From NCBI GenBank assembly GCA_049664225.1, contig JBATEX010000080.1, positions 6,662 through 70,661 of the forward strand: a stretch of DNA of 64,000 bases. The letters are read 5' to 3'. Positions 24,251 through 32,006 of this stretch are shown piece by piece (the stretch's first letter is position 1; the number at the start of each line of letters is the position of its first letter). The stretch is from JAUVRX01 sp049664225. GTDB lineage: Bacteria; Acidobacteriota; Thermoanaerobaculia; Multivoradales; JAHEKO01. The translations under genes were made by a program, and so were the position numbers. A model generated the notes under the pieces. The model made no database searches, was not told where the DNA came from, and saw nothing but the letters and a program-made list of their open reading frames with translations.

Positions 24251-24550
24251 TCAGCCCAGCAGACGGTACTTCCTGAGGTCCAACTCCTGAGCCAGCACTG
24301 CCGGGAACTCCTGCAGTGCGCTGGCTACGTGGTCGGTGCTGAAATGGGCTTCGAGCGCCGACTCGCCCTGCCACTCTTCGACGAAGGTGAATTCTCGCCG
24401 ATCCTCTAGGTTCTCCAAGAGCTCGTAGCCGATACAGCCGGCCTCCTCGCGCGTGGGCTCGATCAGGCCGACCAACACGTGCTTGAGGTCGGCCTCCCTA
24501 CCCGGCTGGGCTCTGAAGTGGGCAATGACTCTCAGTGTAGTGTCTCTCAT
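24251..24550 (-). CDS. Antibiotic-biosynthesis-monooxygenase-fold (YgiN-like) protein
   Basis: 99 aa, a single ferredoxin-like ABM domain: RVIAHFRAQPGREADLKHVL, GCIGYELLENLEDRREF, TFVEEWQGESALEAHFSTDH. Members include quinol monooxygenases and heme-degrading enzymes; this one is most like the YgiN quinol type, but the active-site set is too short to assign. GGAGAGGAG precedes the ATG at 24550. The gene ends with TGA, after which the frame runs on into the GNAT remnant; I take that TGA as a normal stop. Confidence 0.8.
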   Translation of the reverse strand: MRDTTLRVIAHFRAQPGREADLKHVLVGLIEPTREEAGCIGYELLENLEDRREFTFVEEWQGESALEAHFSTDHVASALQEFPAVLAQELDLRKYRLLG

Positions 24551-24604
24551 GGCAGTCTCCTCTCCGATTCCCGTCCCGGACCCTATGGCCCTACCCAATA
24601 CCGC

Positions 24605-25285
24605 TCATCGGGTGGCCTGGGATCTTCTCGCCACGGCCTTCCGGATGTAGGTGGGGGCATCTGGCGTCTTGCAGCTCGTCTCGCCGTGATCCACCTCGAC
24701 CTTGCCGATCCTCTTGGCCACCGCAAGAGCCTTGCGCTCGAGCTTCGGATTGCGGATTCCGATCGCGATCAGGGCGCTGTTCATGGAATGACGGCTCCTG
24801 TTCTTGCGGCCGTGAATCTCGGTCTCGATCAACGCGAGATACTCTTCGAGCTCGTTGTCTGTCAGCTCGGGATCCTGTCTCGCCAGGCGGGCCAACACAT
24901 TCCAACCCGCCGCACCGACAAACTCCTGGGCGGACCGGGTCCACCTGGCGACCTTGGTCTTCGCAAATGGACTCTGGCTCACCAGGTCGGAAAACGCGTC
25001 GGTCAGGACATAGTTGTCCAGATCCCGCACCCAGACATCCAACAGCGAGCTTCGGATCTCCTCCGGATCAGCGATCATGGCCGCGAGGATCCGTGCGTCG
25101 TGGTTGCCGCTCTTCCAAAGGCCGATTGCCAACTCCGTGTCGCCTCTGTTTTTCTTGGCCAGTTTCCCCTGGTTTGCATAGCTCACGCCATACAGGGGAT
25201 CGTCGACCCCGTGACGTCGATAGACCTTGCGGTTCTGCGCGGTCCCAGCAGCCTCCAGAGCTGCCAGCGCACGTTTCAGATCCAT
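24605..25285 (-). CDS. AlkD-like DNA alkylation repair protein (HEAT-repeat)
   Basis: 226 aa. It is all-helical with short HEAT-like repeats (ELAIGLWKSGNHDARILAAM, LALIETEIHGRKNRSRHSMN, SALIAIGIRNPKLERKALAV), matching the AlkD / DNA alkylation repair family that excises N3- and N7-alkyl purines. GVSYANQGKLAKK near residue 33 is the expected N-terminal landmark. The ATG at 25285 follows GGAG by 6 nt. It is transcribed away from the Sec-MerB gene, with which it shares a 140-bp intergenic region. Confidence 0.8.
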   Translation of the reverse strand: MDLKRALAALEAAGTAQNRKVYRRHGVDDPLYGVSYANQGKLAKKNRGDTELAIGLWKSGNHDARILAAMIADPEEIRSSLLDVWVRDLDNYVLTDAFSDLVSQSPFAKTKVARWTRSAQEFVGAAGWNVLARLARQDPELTDNELEEYLALIETEIHGRKNRSRHSMNSALIAIGIRNPKLERKALAVAKRIGKVEVDHGETSCKTPDAPTYIRKAVARRSQATR

Positions 25286-25377
25286 ATTCGCTCCAACCGA
25301 TGATGAGCTGCTGCCGCCAATTCTGCCACAACCCTCGAACATAGTGAGCCCACCGCTTTCCGGTCAAGGCCAGGGCG

Positions 25378-25383
25378 TATAAT
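25378..25383 (+). promoter_or_regulatory. Probable -10 box of the Sec-MerB gene
   Basis: A perfect TATAAT lies 42 bp before the ATG at 25426. The -35 region at 17-18 bp spacing (gctttc / cgcttt) is a poor match, so activation by a regulator is possible. No MerR-type dyad is evident. Confidence 0.45.
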
Positions 25384-25425
25384 TCAAGCCTCGGGGTGAC
25401 GGCATAGCTCCGTCGAGGAATCATC

Positions 25426-26172
25426 ATGGACTCGGATGTACGCATCGTTTGGCAAGGCGCTTTGACCTCCATTCCGACCGTCGAGTGGAAACAATTGGTC
25501 CTGGCAGGGATCGAGAGGGGCCGAAAGCGTCTCGACTTCATGTCCGACGAGCACCACGCGATTCGACGGTCCGCAGTCACCGAGCTGGTTCGAACCGGCC
25601 AGCCCATCGCACCCGAGACCTTCTCTCGGCAGTTGGGAATCTCGATTTCGCGCACGGACGAAATCCTCGACGACCTGGAGCGCAATCTCTTCTTCTTGTT
25701 ACGCAATGAAGAAGGGGCGGTCTCTTGGGCCTTTCCCGTGACGACAGACCGCACTCCACACAAGCTCACTTTCAGTACAGGGGAACGCCTCTACGGCGCC
25801 TGAGCGGAGGACGCCTTCATAGCGCCCTTCGTGCAAGGGCGATTGACAGACAAATTCACCAAGGCCACGATCGAGACCTCCTGCGGCCACTGCGATCAGC
25901 CAATGCGACTGACCATCGACAGCGAGATGCAGTACGAAGCGGAGCTGGCGGGGTCGAAGCCGATGTTCTTCGAGCCCCAGATCGACTGGCCGAGGTTCCA
26001 AGAGCCCAACATCATCCACGCCTACTGACGCAATAGCGTCTTCTTCTGGTCAGAAGATCATGCCCTGGAGCACTTCGAAGCCGGCAAGCTCGGCGACGGC
26101 GACCTCCTGACATTCGAGCACAGTTCGTACGCTTCACCGATCGGCCAGGCTGCTTTGTTTGGCCTGGACTGA
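25426..26172 (+). CDS. MerB-type organometal lyase homologue with two selenocysteines
   Basis: Three segments in one frame (25426-25803, 25804-26028, 26029-26172) give 248 residues when TGA at 25801 and 26026 are read as Sec126 and Sec201. Residues ~55-105 match the MerB winged-helix-like N-domain (TGQPIAPETFSRQLGISISR). The first active-site motif is ERLYGA-U-AEDAFIAPF, aligned with MerB LYAWCALDTLxFP, so Sec126 replaces catalytic Cys96 and Asp129 is Asp99. CGHCDQP lies where MerB has Cys117. The second motif, HAY-U-RNSVFFWSEDHA, aligns with FCCHVHFFAS, so Sec201 replaces Cys159. MerB cleaves carbon-mercury bonds; two selenols would bind soft metals very tightly. No merA, merR or merT is nearby. 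GAGGAA precedes the ATG. Confidence 0.9.
25823..25841 (+). promoter_or_regulatory. Candidate bacterial SECIS after the first Sec codon
   Basis: CGCCCUU pairs perfectly with AAGGGCG (7 bp) around a CGUGC loop (25830-25834). The loop opens 26 nt after the UGA and has G at its second position, within the range accepted for bacterial SECIS elements. Confidence 0.7.
26042..26057 (+). promoter_or_regulatory. Candidate bacterial SECIS after the second Sec codon
   Basis: UCUUCU pairs perfectly with AGAAGA (6 bp) around a GGUC tetraloop (26048-26051). E. coli fdhF, as I remember its sequence, has the same GGUC apical loop one nucleotide nearer its UGA. This is the closest match to the classical element among the four. 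Confidence 0.75.
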
Positions 26173-26196
26173 AGGCTTGGCGCGGGCTCGCCTGCC

Positions 26197-26700
26197 CTAG
26201 CTCTCTGTAGCAGCTTTCAGGTCGCGGGGAGAGAGAACTCCCGCCGTGGTGGCTTCTCCGGTGACGCAACGTCGGTGGTAGTCGATCTGGCCCAGATGGT
26301 AGGCGAGGTGGGCCACGAGATGGACCAGGAAATCTCCGACAGTCGGCCGAACACCGGCGATCTCCTGCGGAAATGGACGATCCATTAACTCTTCTTCGAG
26401 CTTGGCGAAGGCTGCATCCAGCGCGGCGACAGTTCTGTCGAGCTCTTTCACCATCTCGGACACAGGGACGTCGCGGCGTCCGAACTCGGCCTCGCGGTCT
26501 CGGACGTAGCCCGACTTCCCAAGCTGTGCGCCCACGAAATGCTGCAAATTGCCAGCCACATGTAAAGCAACCGTGCCCGCAGTATTTGGCAAACCGGGCA
26601 GAGACCGCCAGATGTCCCCCTCGTCCTGATAGGCCAGAAGCTCGTTCTTCATTCCTCGAAGCTCCCGAACCATGATGTGGTGGATGTGCTCGATGAACAC
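26197..26700 (-). CDS. DinB-superfamily protein
   Basis: 167 aa, GTG start with GAGGAGG 7 nt upstream. It is a four-helix bundle of the DinB/YfiT type, with metal-ligand histidines in TVALHVAGNLQHFVGAQ and in FLVHLVAHLAYHLGQIDYHR. Superfamily members include bacillithiol- and mycothiol-dependent transferases and many stress proteins of unknown role. Its last codons lie 25 bp from the end of the convergent Sec-MerB gene. Confidence 0.85.
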   Translation of the reverse strand: MFIEHIHHIMVRELRGMKNELLAYQDEGDIWRSLPGLPNTAGTVALHVAGNLQHFVGAQLGKSGYVRDREAEFGRRDVPVSEMVKELDRTVAALDAAFAKLEEELMDRPFPQEIAGVRPTVGDFLVHLVAHLAYHLGQIDYHRRCVTGEATTAGVLSPRDLKAATES

Positions 26701-26768
26701 GGGTCGGCCTCCTCTCGCGACGACCAGCGCGCAGTCGTTACAAAGGTTCTCGACAGTTCTTGCTCGGC

Positions 26769-27152
26769 TTACTCACCTTGAGATGCCAGTCGAATCGTCG
26801 CTTTCTGCGATGCGATGACATTGCCGCCTTCCTGACGCTCGACAGCGTAGGTGACGGTGGTCTCGTCAGGGCTGATCGAAATGGTGAACTCCAAGATGCC
26901 ACCGGACTGCGTCGACGAGGTCACCCTGGCCGGATCCTCTCCCTTTGGAAACACAACGGTCGGCGCCGAGAGCATCTCGCCACTCTCGGCGTCCTGGATC
27001 TGCGCCGTCACTTCGTAGAGTCCGGCCGCTTCGCTGGAGGGCTCCAATTCCACCCCCACCGTCAGGCCAGCGGCTTCCACCGATGCTGGTATGACTCCGA
27101 TAAGTGCTGCGACCATCACCAGGGTGAAGGCACGCGTCGAGAGTCGGCACAT
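26769..27152 (-). CDS. Exported small beta-rich protein
   Basis: 127 aa with AAGGAG upstream. The N-terminus FTLVMVAALIGVIPASVEA is a signal peptide. The mature ~100 residues alternate in strands (LTVGVELEPSSEAAGLYEVT, ILEFTISISPDETTVTYAVE), like a single Ig-like periplasmic domain. No family recognised. Confidence 0.65.
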   Translation of the reverse strand: MCRLSTRAFTLVMVAALIGVIPASVEAAGLTVGVELEPSSEAAGLYEVTAQIQDAESGEMLSAPTVVFPKGEDPARVTSSTQSGGILEFTISISPDETTVTYAVERQEGGNVIASQKATIRLASQGE

Positions 27153-27202
27153 GATCTATCTCCTTTTCAACTTGCTTCCAACCGTCTCGCCGACAACATG
27201 GA

Positions 27203-27478
27203 TCAATGTCGGACTCCAAAGTTGGAAAACTCGTCGTCATAGTCCAGGTCTTCCACCCGCACATGGCGTACCACAGCCAGAGGGGGACCCTCTCCCGCCC
27301 ACGCGATCAGAGTATCCACCGCAGCGGCTTCGCCCTCGGCGACGATCTCAACCGAGCCGTCCGGCAGATTCCGGGCGTACCCGCGGACTCCAAGCAGCTT
27401 CGCCTCCTGCATCGTGTTGGCTCTGAACCAGACACCCTGCACGCGGCCCATCACGATTGCCTTGACCTTCTTCATCAT
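27203..27478 (-). CDS. acyP: Acylphosphatase
   Basis: 91 aa, the canonical length. It contains the family signature VMGRVQGVWFRANTMQEAKL (catalytic Arg in the GRVQGVWFR loop) and GYARNLPDGSVEIVAEGEAA (catalytic Asn in ARNLPDGSVE). It hydrolyses acyl phosphates such as carbamoyl phosphate and 1,3-bisphosphoglycerate in the cytosol. Two adjacent ATG codons (27478 and 27475) are possible starts. Confidence 0.93.
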   Translation of the reverse strand: MMKKVKAIVMGRVQGVWFRANTMQEAKLLGVRGYARNLPDGSVEIVAEGEAAAVDTLIAWAGEGPPLAVVRHVRVEDLDYDDEFSNFGVRH

Positions 27479-27570
27479 GGATCGACCCTCAAAGAGGATT
27501 TGGCGAACGATAGCACCTCGGGTACCCAGCCCCGAATCGACACATTGGATCAGTTGCCGGAAGCGGCGCT

Positions 27571-27822
27571 CTAGGAACGACTGGCCAGGGTGTTGTAGAG
27601 CCAAGCAAAGATGGCGCCCCCGATCGCACCATCCACCAGGCCCCAGATCAGACCCATCACACTACCAGCTGCATGGAGGCCGTAGCCTCGGTAGATCTGA
27701 CCAATAAAGGTCGTGCGGTCCGACGGACCATCGAGGATGATGATCCACCAGGTCACCATGAACAGCCCCAGTCCCAACAGGAGTCCACAGGTGATCGCGA
27801 ATGCCCTGACATCTAGTTTCAT
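27571..27822 (-). CDS. Small holin-like membrane protein
   Basis: 83 aa with a strong AAGGAGG site. It has two or three hydrophobic helices (FAITCGLLLGLGLFMVTWWI and SVMGLIWGLVDGAIGGAIFA) separated by a loop with IYRGYGL. It resembles small chromosomal proteins often labelled bacteriophage holin, though no phage gene is near; the label reflects shape, not lysis. Role unknown. Confidence 0.65.
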   Translation of the reverse strand: MKLDVRAFAITCGLLLGLGLFMVTWWIIILDGPSDRTTFIGQIYRGYGLHAAGSVMGLIWGLVDGAIGGAIFAWLYNTLASRS

Positions 27823-27906
27823 GGCGTCCTCCTTGTAGACAGCCTACTCCAACCGAGCCCTCTCGCGTTCAACGACAGACGACACGCCCAACCTGCCCAC
27901 CGGATC

Positions 27907-28557
27907 TCAGTCCACCTGATCTGCGCCGACCTCCAGCGCCAGTTCTTGCAGGTAGGCGATCATGAACTCCGTTCGCCGCATGGCTTCTTTGCGCCCCGAG
28001 TCGGTCTGCATTCTCTCGCCCAAGAGGAGCAGCTTGGTGTAGAAGTGATCGATCGTGAAGGCTGAATCTTCGGGATCTCGCCCCTCGCAGAAGGGATCAC
28101 CCATGTCGTAGAGGGGGCGATCCAGGCTGCCTCCCAGCATCAAGCACCGGGCGATTCCGATGGCACCCAGTGAGTCGAGTCGATCCGCATCCTGAACGAC
28201 CTTGGCTTCGATCGTCTGGGGATGGATTCCAGCCGAGAAGCTGTGGGCGACGATAGCGTGCTCGATCTCGTCGAGGCTGGTCGGATCGTAGCCCTCGGTC
28301 TGGAGCCACTCACGAGCCGTCCGGGCCGCCATCGTAGAGGCAGTCGATCTGTCGGGGGACTTCTTGGGGACGACTACGCAATCGTGCAGCCAGGCTGCAG
28401 GCAAGACCACTTCGAGCCTGGCTTCTTCGGTCTCCGCTAGTTGCAGCGCGTTGGCCACTACCCGTCTCACATGGTCCATCCCATGAGCCGGATCGGTTTC
28501 TACCCGGTCCTGCAAGAAACGCTCGAAAAGGCCCTCCCATCGATCCCGATCCAGCAT
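27907..28557 (-). CDS. HD-domain phosphohydrolase
   Basis: 216 aa, YedJ-like. Metal ligands of the HD fold are visible: DPAHGMDHVRRVVANA, AAWLHDCVVVPKKSPD (the HD pair), EHAIVAHSFSAG and KVVQDADRLDSLGAIGIAR. Such proteins hydrolyse phosphate esters or nucleotides; the exact substrate is not determined. GGAG lies just before the ATG. Confidence 0.88.
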   Translation of the reverse strand: MLDRDRWEGLFERFLQDRVETDPAHGMDHVRRVVANALQLAETEEARLEVVLPAAWLHDCVVVPKKSPDRSTASTMAARTAREWLQTEGYDPTSLDEIEHAIVAHSFSAGIHPQTIEAKVVQDADRLDSLGAIGIARCLMLGGSLDRPLYDMGDPFCEGRDPEDSAFTIDHFYTKLLLLGERMQTDSGRKEAMRRTEFMIAYLQELALEVGADQVD

Positions 28558-28613
28558 GGAGCTCCTTTCAACGGTTCGGTCGTTCTAGCGAGTCGAGACC
28601 AGACCACCCTCGA

Positions 28614-29300
28614 CTACATTCCCTGCAGATAGGTTGGGCCGCCCAGTTGCTCCATCTGGCGCAAGATCCAGCCGGCTCTTTCTTCCACATACGGGGATGG
28701 CCGGCCCGGGGACATCCGCTTCGGGCTCGGCAGCACGGTCGCCATCAGAGCCGACTCCCGTGCACTCAGCTGCGAGGCCGGTTTGCCGAAGAAGGTCTGA
28801 GCGGCGGCTTCGGCTCCGAAGATTCCGGGACCGAACTCGGCCACATTCAAATACACCTCGAGAATTCGCTGCTTCGGCCAGAGAATCTCGAGGAAAAGGG
28901 TGAGATAGGCCTCGATTCCCTTGCGAGCCAAGCTTCTGCCAGGCCAGAGAAAGAGGTTCTTGACGACCTGCTGTGAGATCGTACTGGCGCCTCGCCCCTT
29001 GGAGCCTTCCTCCTCCAGGGCAGACCGGATCGACTCGGTGTCGAAGCCACGGTGCTCGGGAAACTTCTGGTCCTCTGCCGCTACGACCGCTATGGGCAGG
29101 TGAGGCGAAATCGACTCCCACGAGACCCACTGCTGATCGATATCCGTACCTTCACCCCGGGCCCGCATCATGAAAGCGCTATCCGGCGGCTCGAGCCAGC
29201 GCCAAGGCAAGACGATCAGGAACGGTAAGCCGATAGCCAGCACGACGATCGAGCCCAATGCGCGCGGCCAGAGCTTTCGGCGCCGGTCCTTCCGACTCAC
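28614..29300 (-). CDS. mtgA: Monofunctional peptidoglycan transglycosylase
   Basis: 228 aa from the GTG at 29300 (TTGAGGAC upstream, just after the VOC gene stop); an in-frame ATG at 29369 would overlap that gene. One membrane anchor near the start (LGSIVVLAIGLPFLIVLPW) precedes a GT51 domain: VAAEDQKFPEHRGFD (catalytic Glu), GASTISQQVVKNLFLWPG, KQRILEVYLNVAEFGPGIFG and ARESALMATVLPSPKRM. It polymerises lipid II glycan strands at the outer face of the inner membrane. Length and motifs are standard. Confidence 0.93.
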   Translation of the reverse strand: MSRKDRRRKLWPRALGSIVVLAIGLPFLIVLPWRWLEPPDSAFMMRARGEGTDIDQQWVSWESISPHLPIAVVAAEDQKFPEHRGFDTESIRSALEEEGSKGRGASTISQQVVKNLFLWPGRSLARKGIEAYLTLFLEILWPKQRILEVYLNVAEFGPGIFGAEAAAQTFFGKPASQLSARESALMATVLPSPKRMSPGRPSPYVEERAGWILRQMEQLGGPTYLQGM

Positions 29301-29310
29301 GACTCGGTCC

Positions 29311-29649
29311 TCAATCGGTTCGAGGCTGTGAGAATTCGAGAAATTCGATTGGCGCCCCGTCATCGACAATGAAGGCTACGGTGACGCCTTCTGAAGGGCT
29401 GTTGGGCTCGATCAGAAGCTCTTTACCAGCGATGGCCGTCGTGAGATCGGGCACCTCGAAGGCGACGTGGGGAACTCTCTTTACAAGGTCTGGGACTGGG
29501 CTATCGTCCTCGAATCTCATCCATTCGATGCCGAACGGACCACGATCGAAGCTCGAGACGTACACCTTGAAAGCGGGCAGATACTCCTCGTCGTCTCGTT
29601 TCTCTTGAGTCGGAATCCCGATGTGGTGGTACTTCATTCCCGGCACCAT
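29311..29649 (-). CDS. VOC (glyoxalase-fold) family protein
   Basis: About 112 aa, one VOC module: MKYHHIGIPTQEKRDDEEYL, VPHVAFEVPDLTTAIAGKEL, VTVAFIVDDGAPIEFLEF. The metal-ligand pattern (HHIG, HVAFEV, IEFLEF) is that of glyoxalase/dioxygenase folds, but the function is not predictable. Several ATGs compete: 29649 has GGGGAGG at 9 nt and is preferred; 29658 and 29637 are alternatives. Confidence 0.78.
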   Translation of the reverse strand: MVPGMKYHHIGIPTQEKRDDEEYLPAFKVYVSSFDRGPFGIEWMRFEDDSPVPDLVKRVPHVAFEVPDLTTAIAGKELLIEPNSPSEGVTVAFIVDDGAPIEFLEFSQPRTD

Positions 29650-29688
29650 TCTCGGCATCCTCCCCGGTCCTCTCGGCCAGCTTCCGGC

Positions 29689-30273
29689 TCAGTCGACGCC
29701 GTAGAACTCCTCGACGATCTCGAGCGTCGGCCTCGAGACGACGACATACGAGGGAAGCCCGAGCCGCCTCCAGAGGCGGAATCGATCTTCGGGGGTGGGC
29801 TCGGAGACCAGTAGCGAGATCACCGCTCCATGAGTCACGATTGCCAGCGTCTCATCGGGAAACTCTTCGAGCACACCCTCGACGGCTGCGGCGAATCGCG
29901 CCCGTGCTTCTTCGGCCGTTTCGGATCCCATCACGACTCGGTCAGGCTCGGCGAAGAACCGCCGGAAGGTCTCTTGATAGGCCTCCAGGCCGACGAATCC
30001 GAGTCCTGTGCGATCGATCTCCTGCAAATCCGGCCGGACAATATGAGTGCGGGTCAGCTGGGACGCCACGAGCTCTGCCGTCTCCACTGCCTTCGGCTCA
30101 TTGCTGGAGACGATCCGAGCGAGATCGAAGCGCCGAAGCTTGTCCGCCAGAGGAGCGCACCGCTTGCGCCCTTCCTCGGACAGCTTCCAGAACCGCGACT
30201 CCGCCTGAATCTGCATCTCCGGTAGAGAGTGCTTGACTAGGACGAGTCTTGATTGTCTGTCGCGATCAGTCAC
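29689..30273 (-). CDS. Histidine phosphatase (phosphoglycerate-mutase fold)
   Basis: 194 aa from the GTG at 30273. The nucleophile motif is LVLVKHSLPEM, with Lys in place of the usual Arg of the RHG triplet. The rest is ordinary: ARIVSSNEPKAVETAELVAS, DRTGLGFVGLEAYQ and ETLAIVTHGAVISLLVSE (second catalytic His). The RHG to KHS change may reduce or alter activity. It lies downstream of the hemolysin-III gene with a 32-bp gap. Confidence 0.8.
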   Translation of the reverse strand: MTDRDRQSRLVLVKHSLPEMQIQAESRFWKLSEEGRKRCAPLADKLRRFDLARIVSSNEPKAVETAELVASQLTRTHIVRPDLQEIDRTGLGFVGLEAYQETFRRFFAEPDRVVMGSETAEEARARFAAAVEGVLEEFPDETLAIVTHGAVISLLVSEPTPEDRFRLWRRLGLPSYVVVSRPTLEIVEEFYGVD

Positions 30274-30305
30274 GGCGATAGGCCGAATCCTCGACGTGAC
30301 GCCCC

Positions 30306-30968
30306 TCAGGAGCCGCCGAGAGGAATCACGTAGAAGAGCACGGCGAAGAAATGAAATACGCTGCCGGCCAGGACGAACAGGTGCCAGATGGCGTGGTGAT
30401 ACGGCATCCGACGCCAGGCATAGAAGGCGACACCACCCGTGTATGCCAGGCCGCCGAGTAGGAGCAGCAGCAGACCTCCGGGAGCAACCGCAGAGAGCAT
30501 CGGCTTGGTCGCGACCACCACGACCCATCCCATGGCGACGTACAAAGCCACCGAAACGACAGTCCACTTTCGCAACATGGTCACCTTGAAGACGATGCCC
30601 AGGGTGGCGATGCCCCAGACGACGCCAAAAAGGGACCAGCCCCATGGCCCACGCAGATTCACCAGCATGAACGGCGTGTAGGTTCCCGCAATGAGAAGGA
30701 AGATCGCACAGTGGTCGAAAACCCGCAGAATCGACTTCGCCCGAACCGTGGGCACGCTGTGGTAGAGCGTCGAGGTCAAGTAGGAAAGGACCAGTGTCGC
30801 ACCGAAGATGCTGCAGCCAACGATGTGCCAGGCGCTACCGCGCAGGGCTGCAAACGCAACCAGCGTTGCCAGCCCAGCTATGGCGAGGAGCAGGCCAACA
30901 CCATGCGTGATGCTGTTGGCAATCTCTTCAGCCGGGCTGTACCGCACGACTCTGGCTCGCATGCTCAT
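30306..30968 (-). CDS. Hemolysin III / YqfA family membrane protein
   Basis: 220 aa, seven hydrophobic helices. The metal-binding residues of the PAQR/HlyIII fold are in YSPAEEIANSITHGVGLLLA, STLYHSVPTVRAKSILRVFD-H and MPYHHAIWHLFVLAGSVFHF. The family is structurally related to adiponectin receptors and is often linked to lipid or zinc homeostasis; true haemolytic activity is doubtful. A standard-length member. Confidence 0.9.
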   Translation of the reverse strand: MSMRARVVRYSPAEEIANSITHGVGLLLAIAGLATLVAFAALRGSAWHIVGCSIFGATLVLSYLTSTLYHSVPTVRAKSILRVFDHCAIFLLIAGTYTPFMLVNLRGPWGWSLFGVVWGIATLGIVFKVTMLRKWTVVSVALYVAMGWVVVVATKPMLSAVAPGGLLLLLLGGLAYTGGVAFYAWRRMPYHHAIWHLFVLAGSVFHFFAVLFYVIPLGGS

Positions 30969-31014
30969 CTATCGAAGTCTATCCCAGTGTACAGATAATC
31001 TGCGTCGTCAACGC

Positions 31015-31710
31015 TCATATACCAGCTAACTCCACGAGACTCCTGAGATCGGGGACCTCCAGATCGGGCGAGCATCGAGTGGGTTGGGCCACCCCAATCC
31101 CCGGACATCGGCTCGGCCGATTCACCCAGACGGTGGTGAAACCCAGCTGTTTGGCCGGGGCATGATCATGAAAGAGACTTTGGGCCACATGCAGTACCTG
31201 CTCTTGCGGTACCTGGAGGCGCTCCAAAGCAACTCGAAAGTTCAAGAGTGACGGCTTATAGCTCTCGACCTGCTGGGCCGTGATGACTTCGTCGAAGTCG
31301 ACTCCCAAGCCCGCTTCCGTCGCGGCGAAAAAGTCATCATCGATATTGGACAGGATGACGAGCTCGAAACCCATTTGCAGGCGCTGCAGAGCTTCGACAC
31401 TGTCGGCAAACGGCGGCCACACTCCGACCGACTCCGGCAGCGCCAGCAGGTCGGCCTCGGACGGAGTGAATCCCAGCTCGTGCCCCATGCCATCCATCAC
31501 TCCCATCAGGATCTGCTTGTAGGGCTTATAGGCATCGGCCTCCTGCTCCGCCTCGAGTCGGGCGTACAACTGCAGTATCTCGGCCTCTTCAATGGTGATC
31601 CCGTGGCTCTCCAACACGGGATGGACGGCAGACAGGATTCCCGTCTCCCAATCAATGATCGTGCCGTAGCAATCGAACGTCAGGTGAGAGAACTTCTCGA
31701 ACTCGATCAT
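31015..31710 (-). CDS. Haloacid dehalogenase type II-like HAD hydrolase
   Basis: 231 aa. HAD motif I is HLTFDCYGTIIDWETGI (nucleophile Asp), motif II FELVILSNIDDDFF, motif III region VESYKPSLLNFRVALERLQ and motif IV HVAQSLFHDHAPAKQLGF. The order and spacing match the L-2-haloacid dehalogenase type II subgroup; many such proteins act on other substrates. The ATG overlaps the stop of the upstream small gene (ATGA). Confidence 0.85.
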   Translation of the reverse strand: MIEFEKFSHLTFDCYGTIIDWETGILSAVHPVLESHGITIEEAEILQLYARLEAEQEADAYKPYKQILMGVMDGMGHELGFTPSEADLLALPESVGVWPPFADSVEALQRLQMGFELVILSNIDDDFFAATEAGLGVDFDEVITAQQVESYKPSLLNFRVALERLQVPQEQVLHVAQSLFHDHAPAKQLGFTTVWVNRPSRCPGIGVAQPTRCSPDLEVPDLRSLVELAGI

Positions 31711-32006
31711 CGCAGTAGTCGCTGGGGCCGTGAGCCGGGAACTCGCTTCACTTCGCCTCGGGACTCGAGATCCAGTTTCACGGTGGTCGTGTACCAGGAG
31801 ACCGAGCCCAGATTCTCGAGTTTGTCGGCGGGAAGATGCTCACGGACCCGACCCGGGAGCTCCTTGAAGAGGAGCCCTTCTCCAGACTTGGGAACCGCAG
31901 TCAAGATTGCCTGGCGAACAGCTTCGTACTTCCAGTGGTCGATCGCCGGCATGGACTTCGTCGGATCAGGATGGCGGATTTGAACTCGCTTCTCGCTCTT
32001 GCTCAT
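31707..32006 (-). CDS. Small conserved protein (winged-helix-like)
   Basis: 99 aa, the central gene in a chain of ATGA overlaps (DUF4287-like gene, this gene, HAD gene). Features: RVQIRHPDPTKSMPAIDHWK at the start, LLFKELPGRVREHLPADKLE in the middle, VSWYTTTVKLDLESRGEVKR near the end. The last segment looks like a winged-helix wing with a basic tail (GSRPQRLLR). It is short, cytosolic and of unknown function; I recall similar small DUF proteins but would not name the family. Confidence 0.65.
   Translation of the reverse strand: MSKSEKRVQIRHPDPTKSMPAIDHWKYEAVRQAILTAVPKSGEGLLFKELPGRVREHLPADKLENLGSVSWYTTTVKLDLESRGEVKRVPGSRPQRLLR

Noticed and set aside
24250..24253. TGA at the end of the monooxygenase-fold gene as a further Sec codon
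   Set aside because: The frame continues only into a GNAT remnant; the ABM domain is complete before the TGA and has no Cys expected there.
27571..27822. Prophage signal from a holin-like protein
   Set aside because: No integrase, terminase, capsid or lysis genes nearby; the small membrane protein occurs on many chromosomes.
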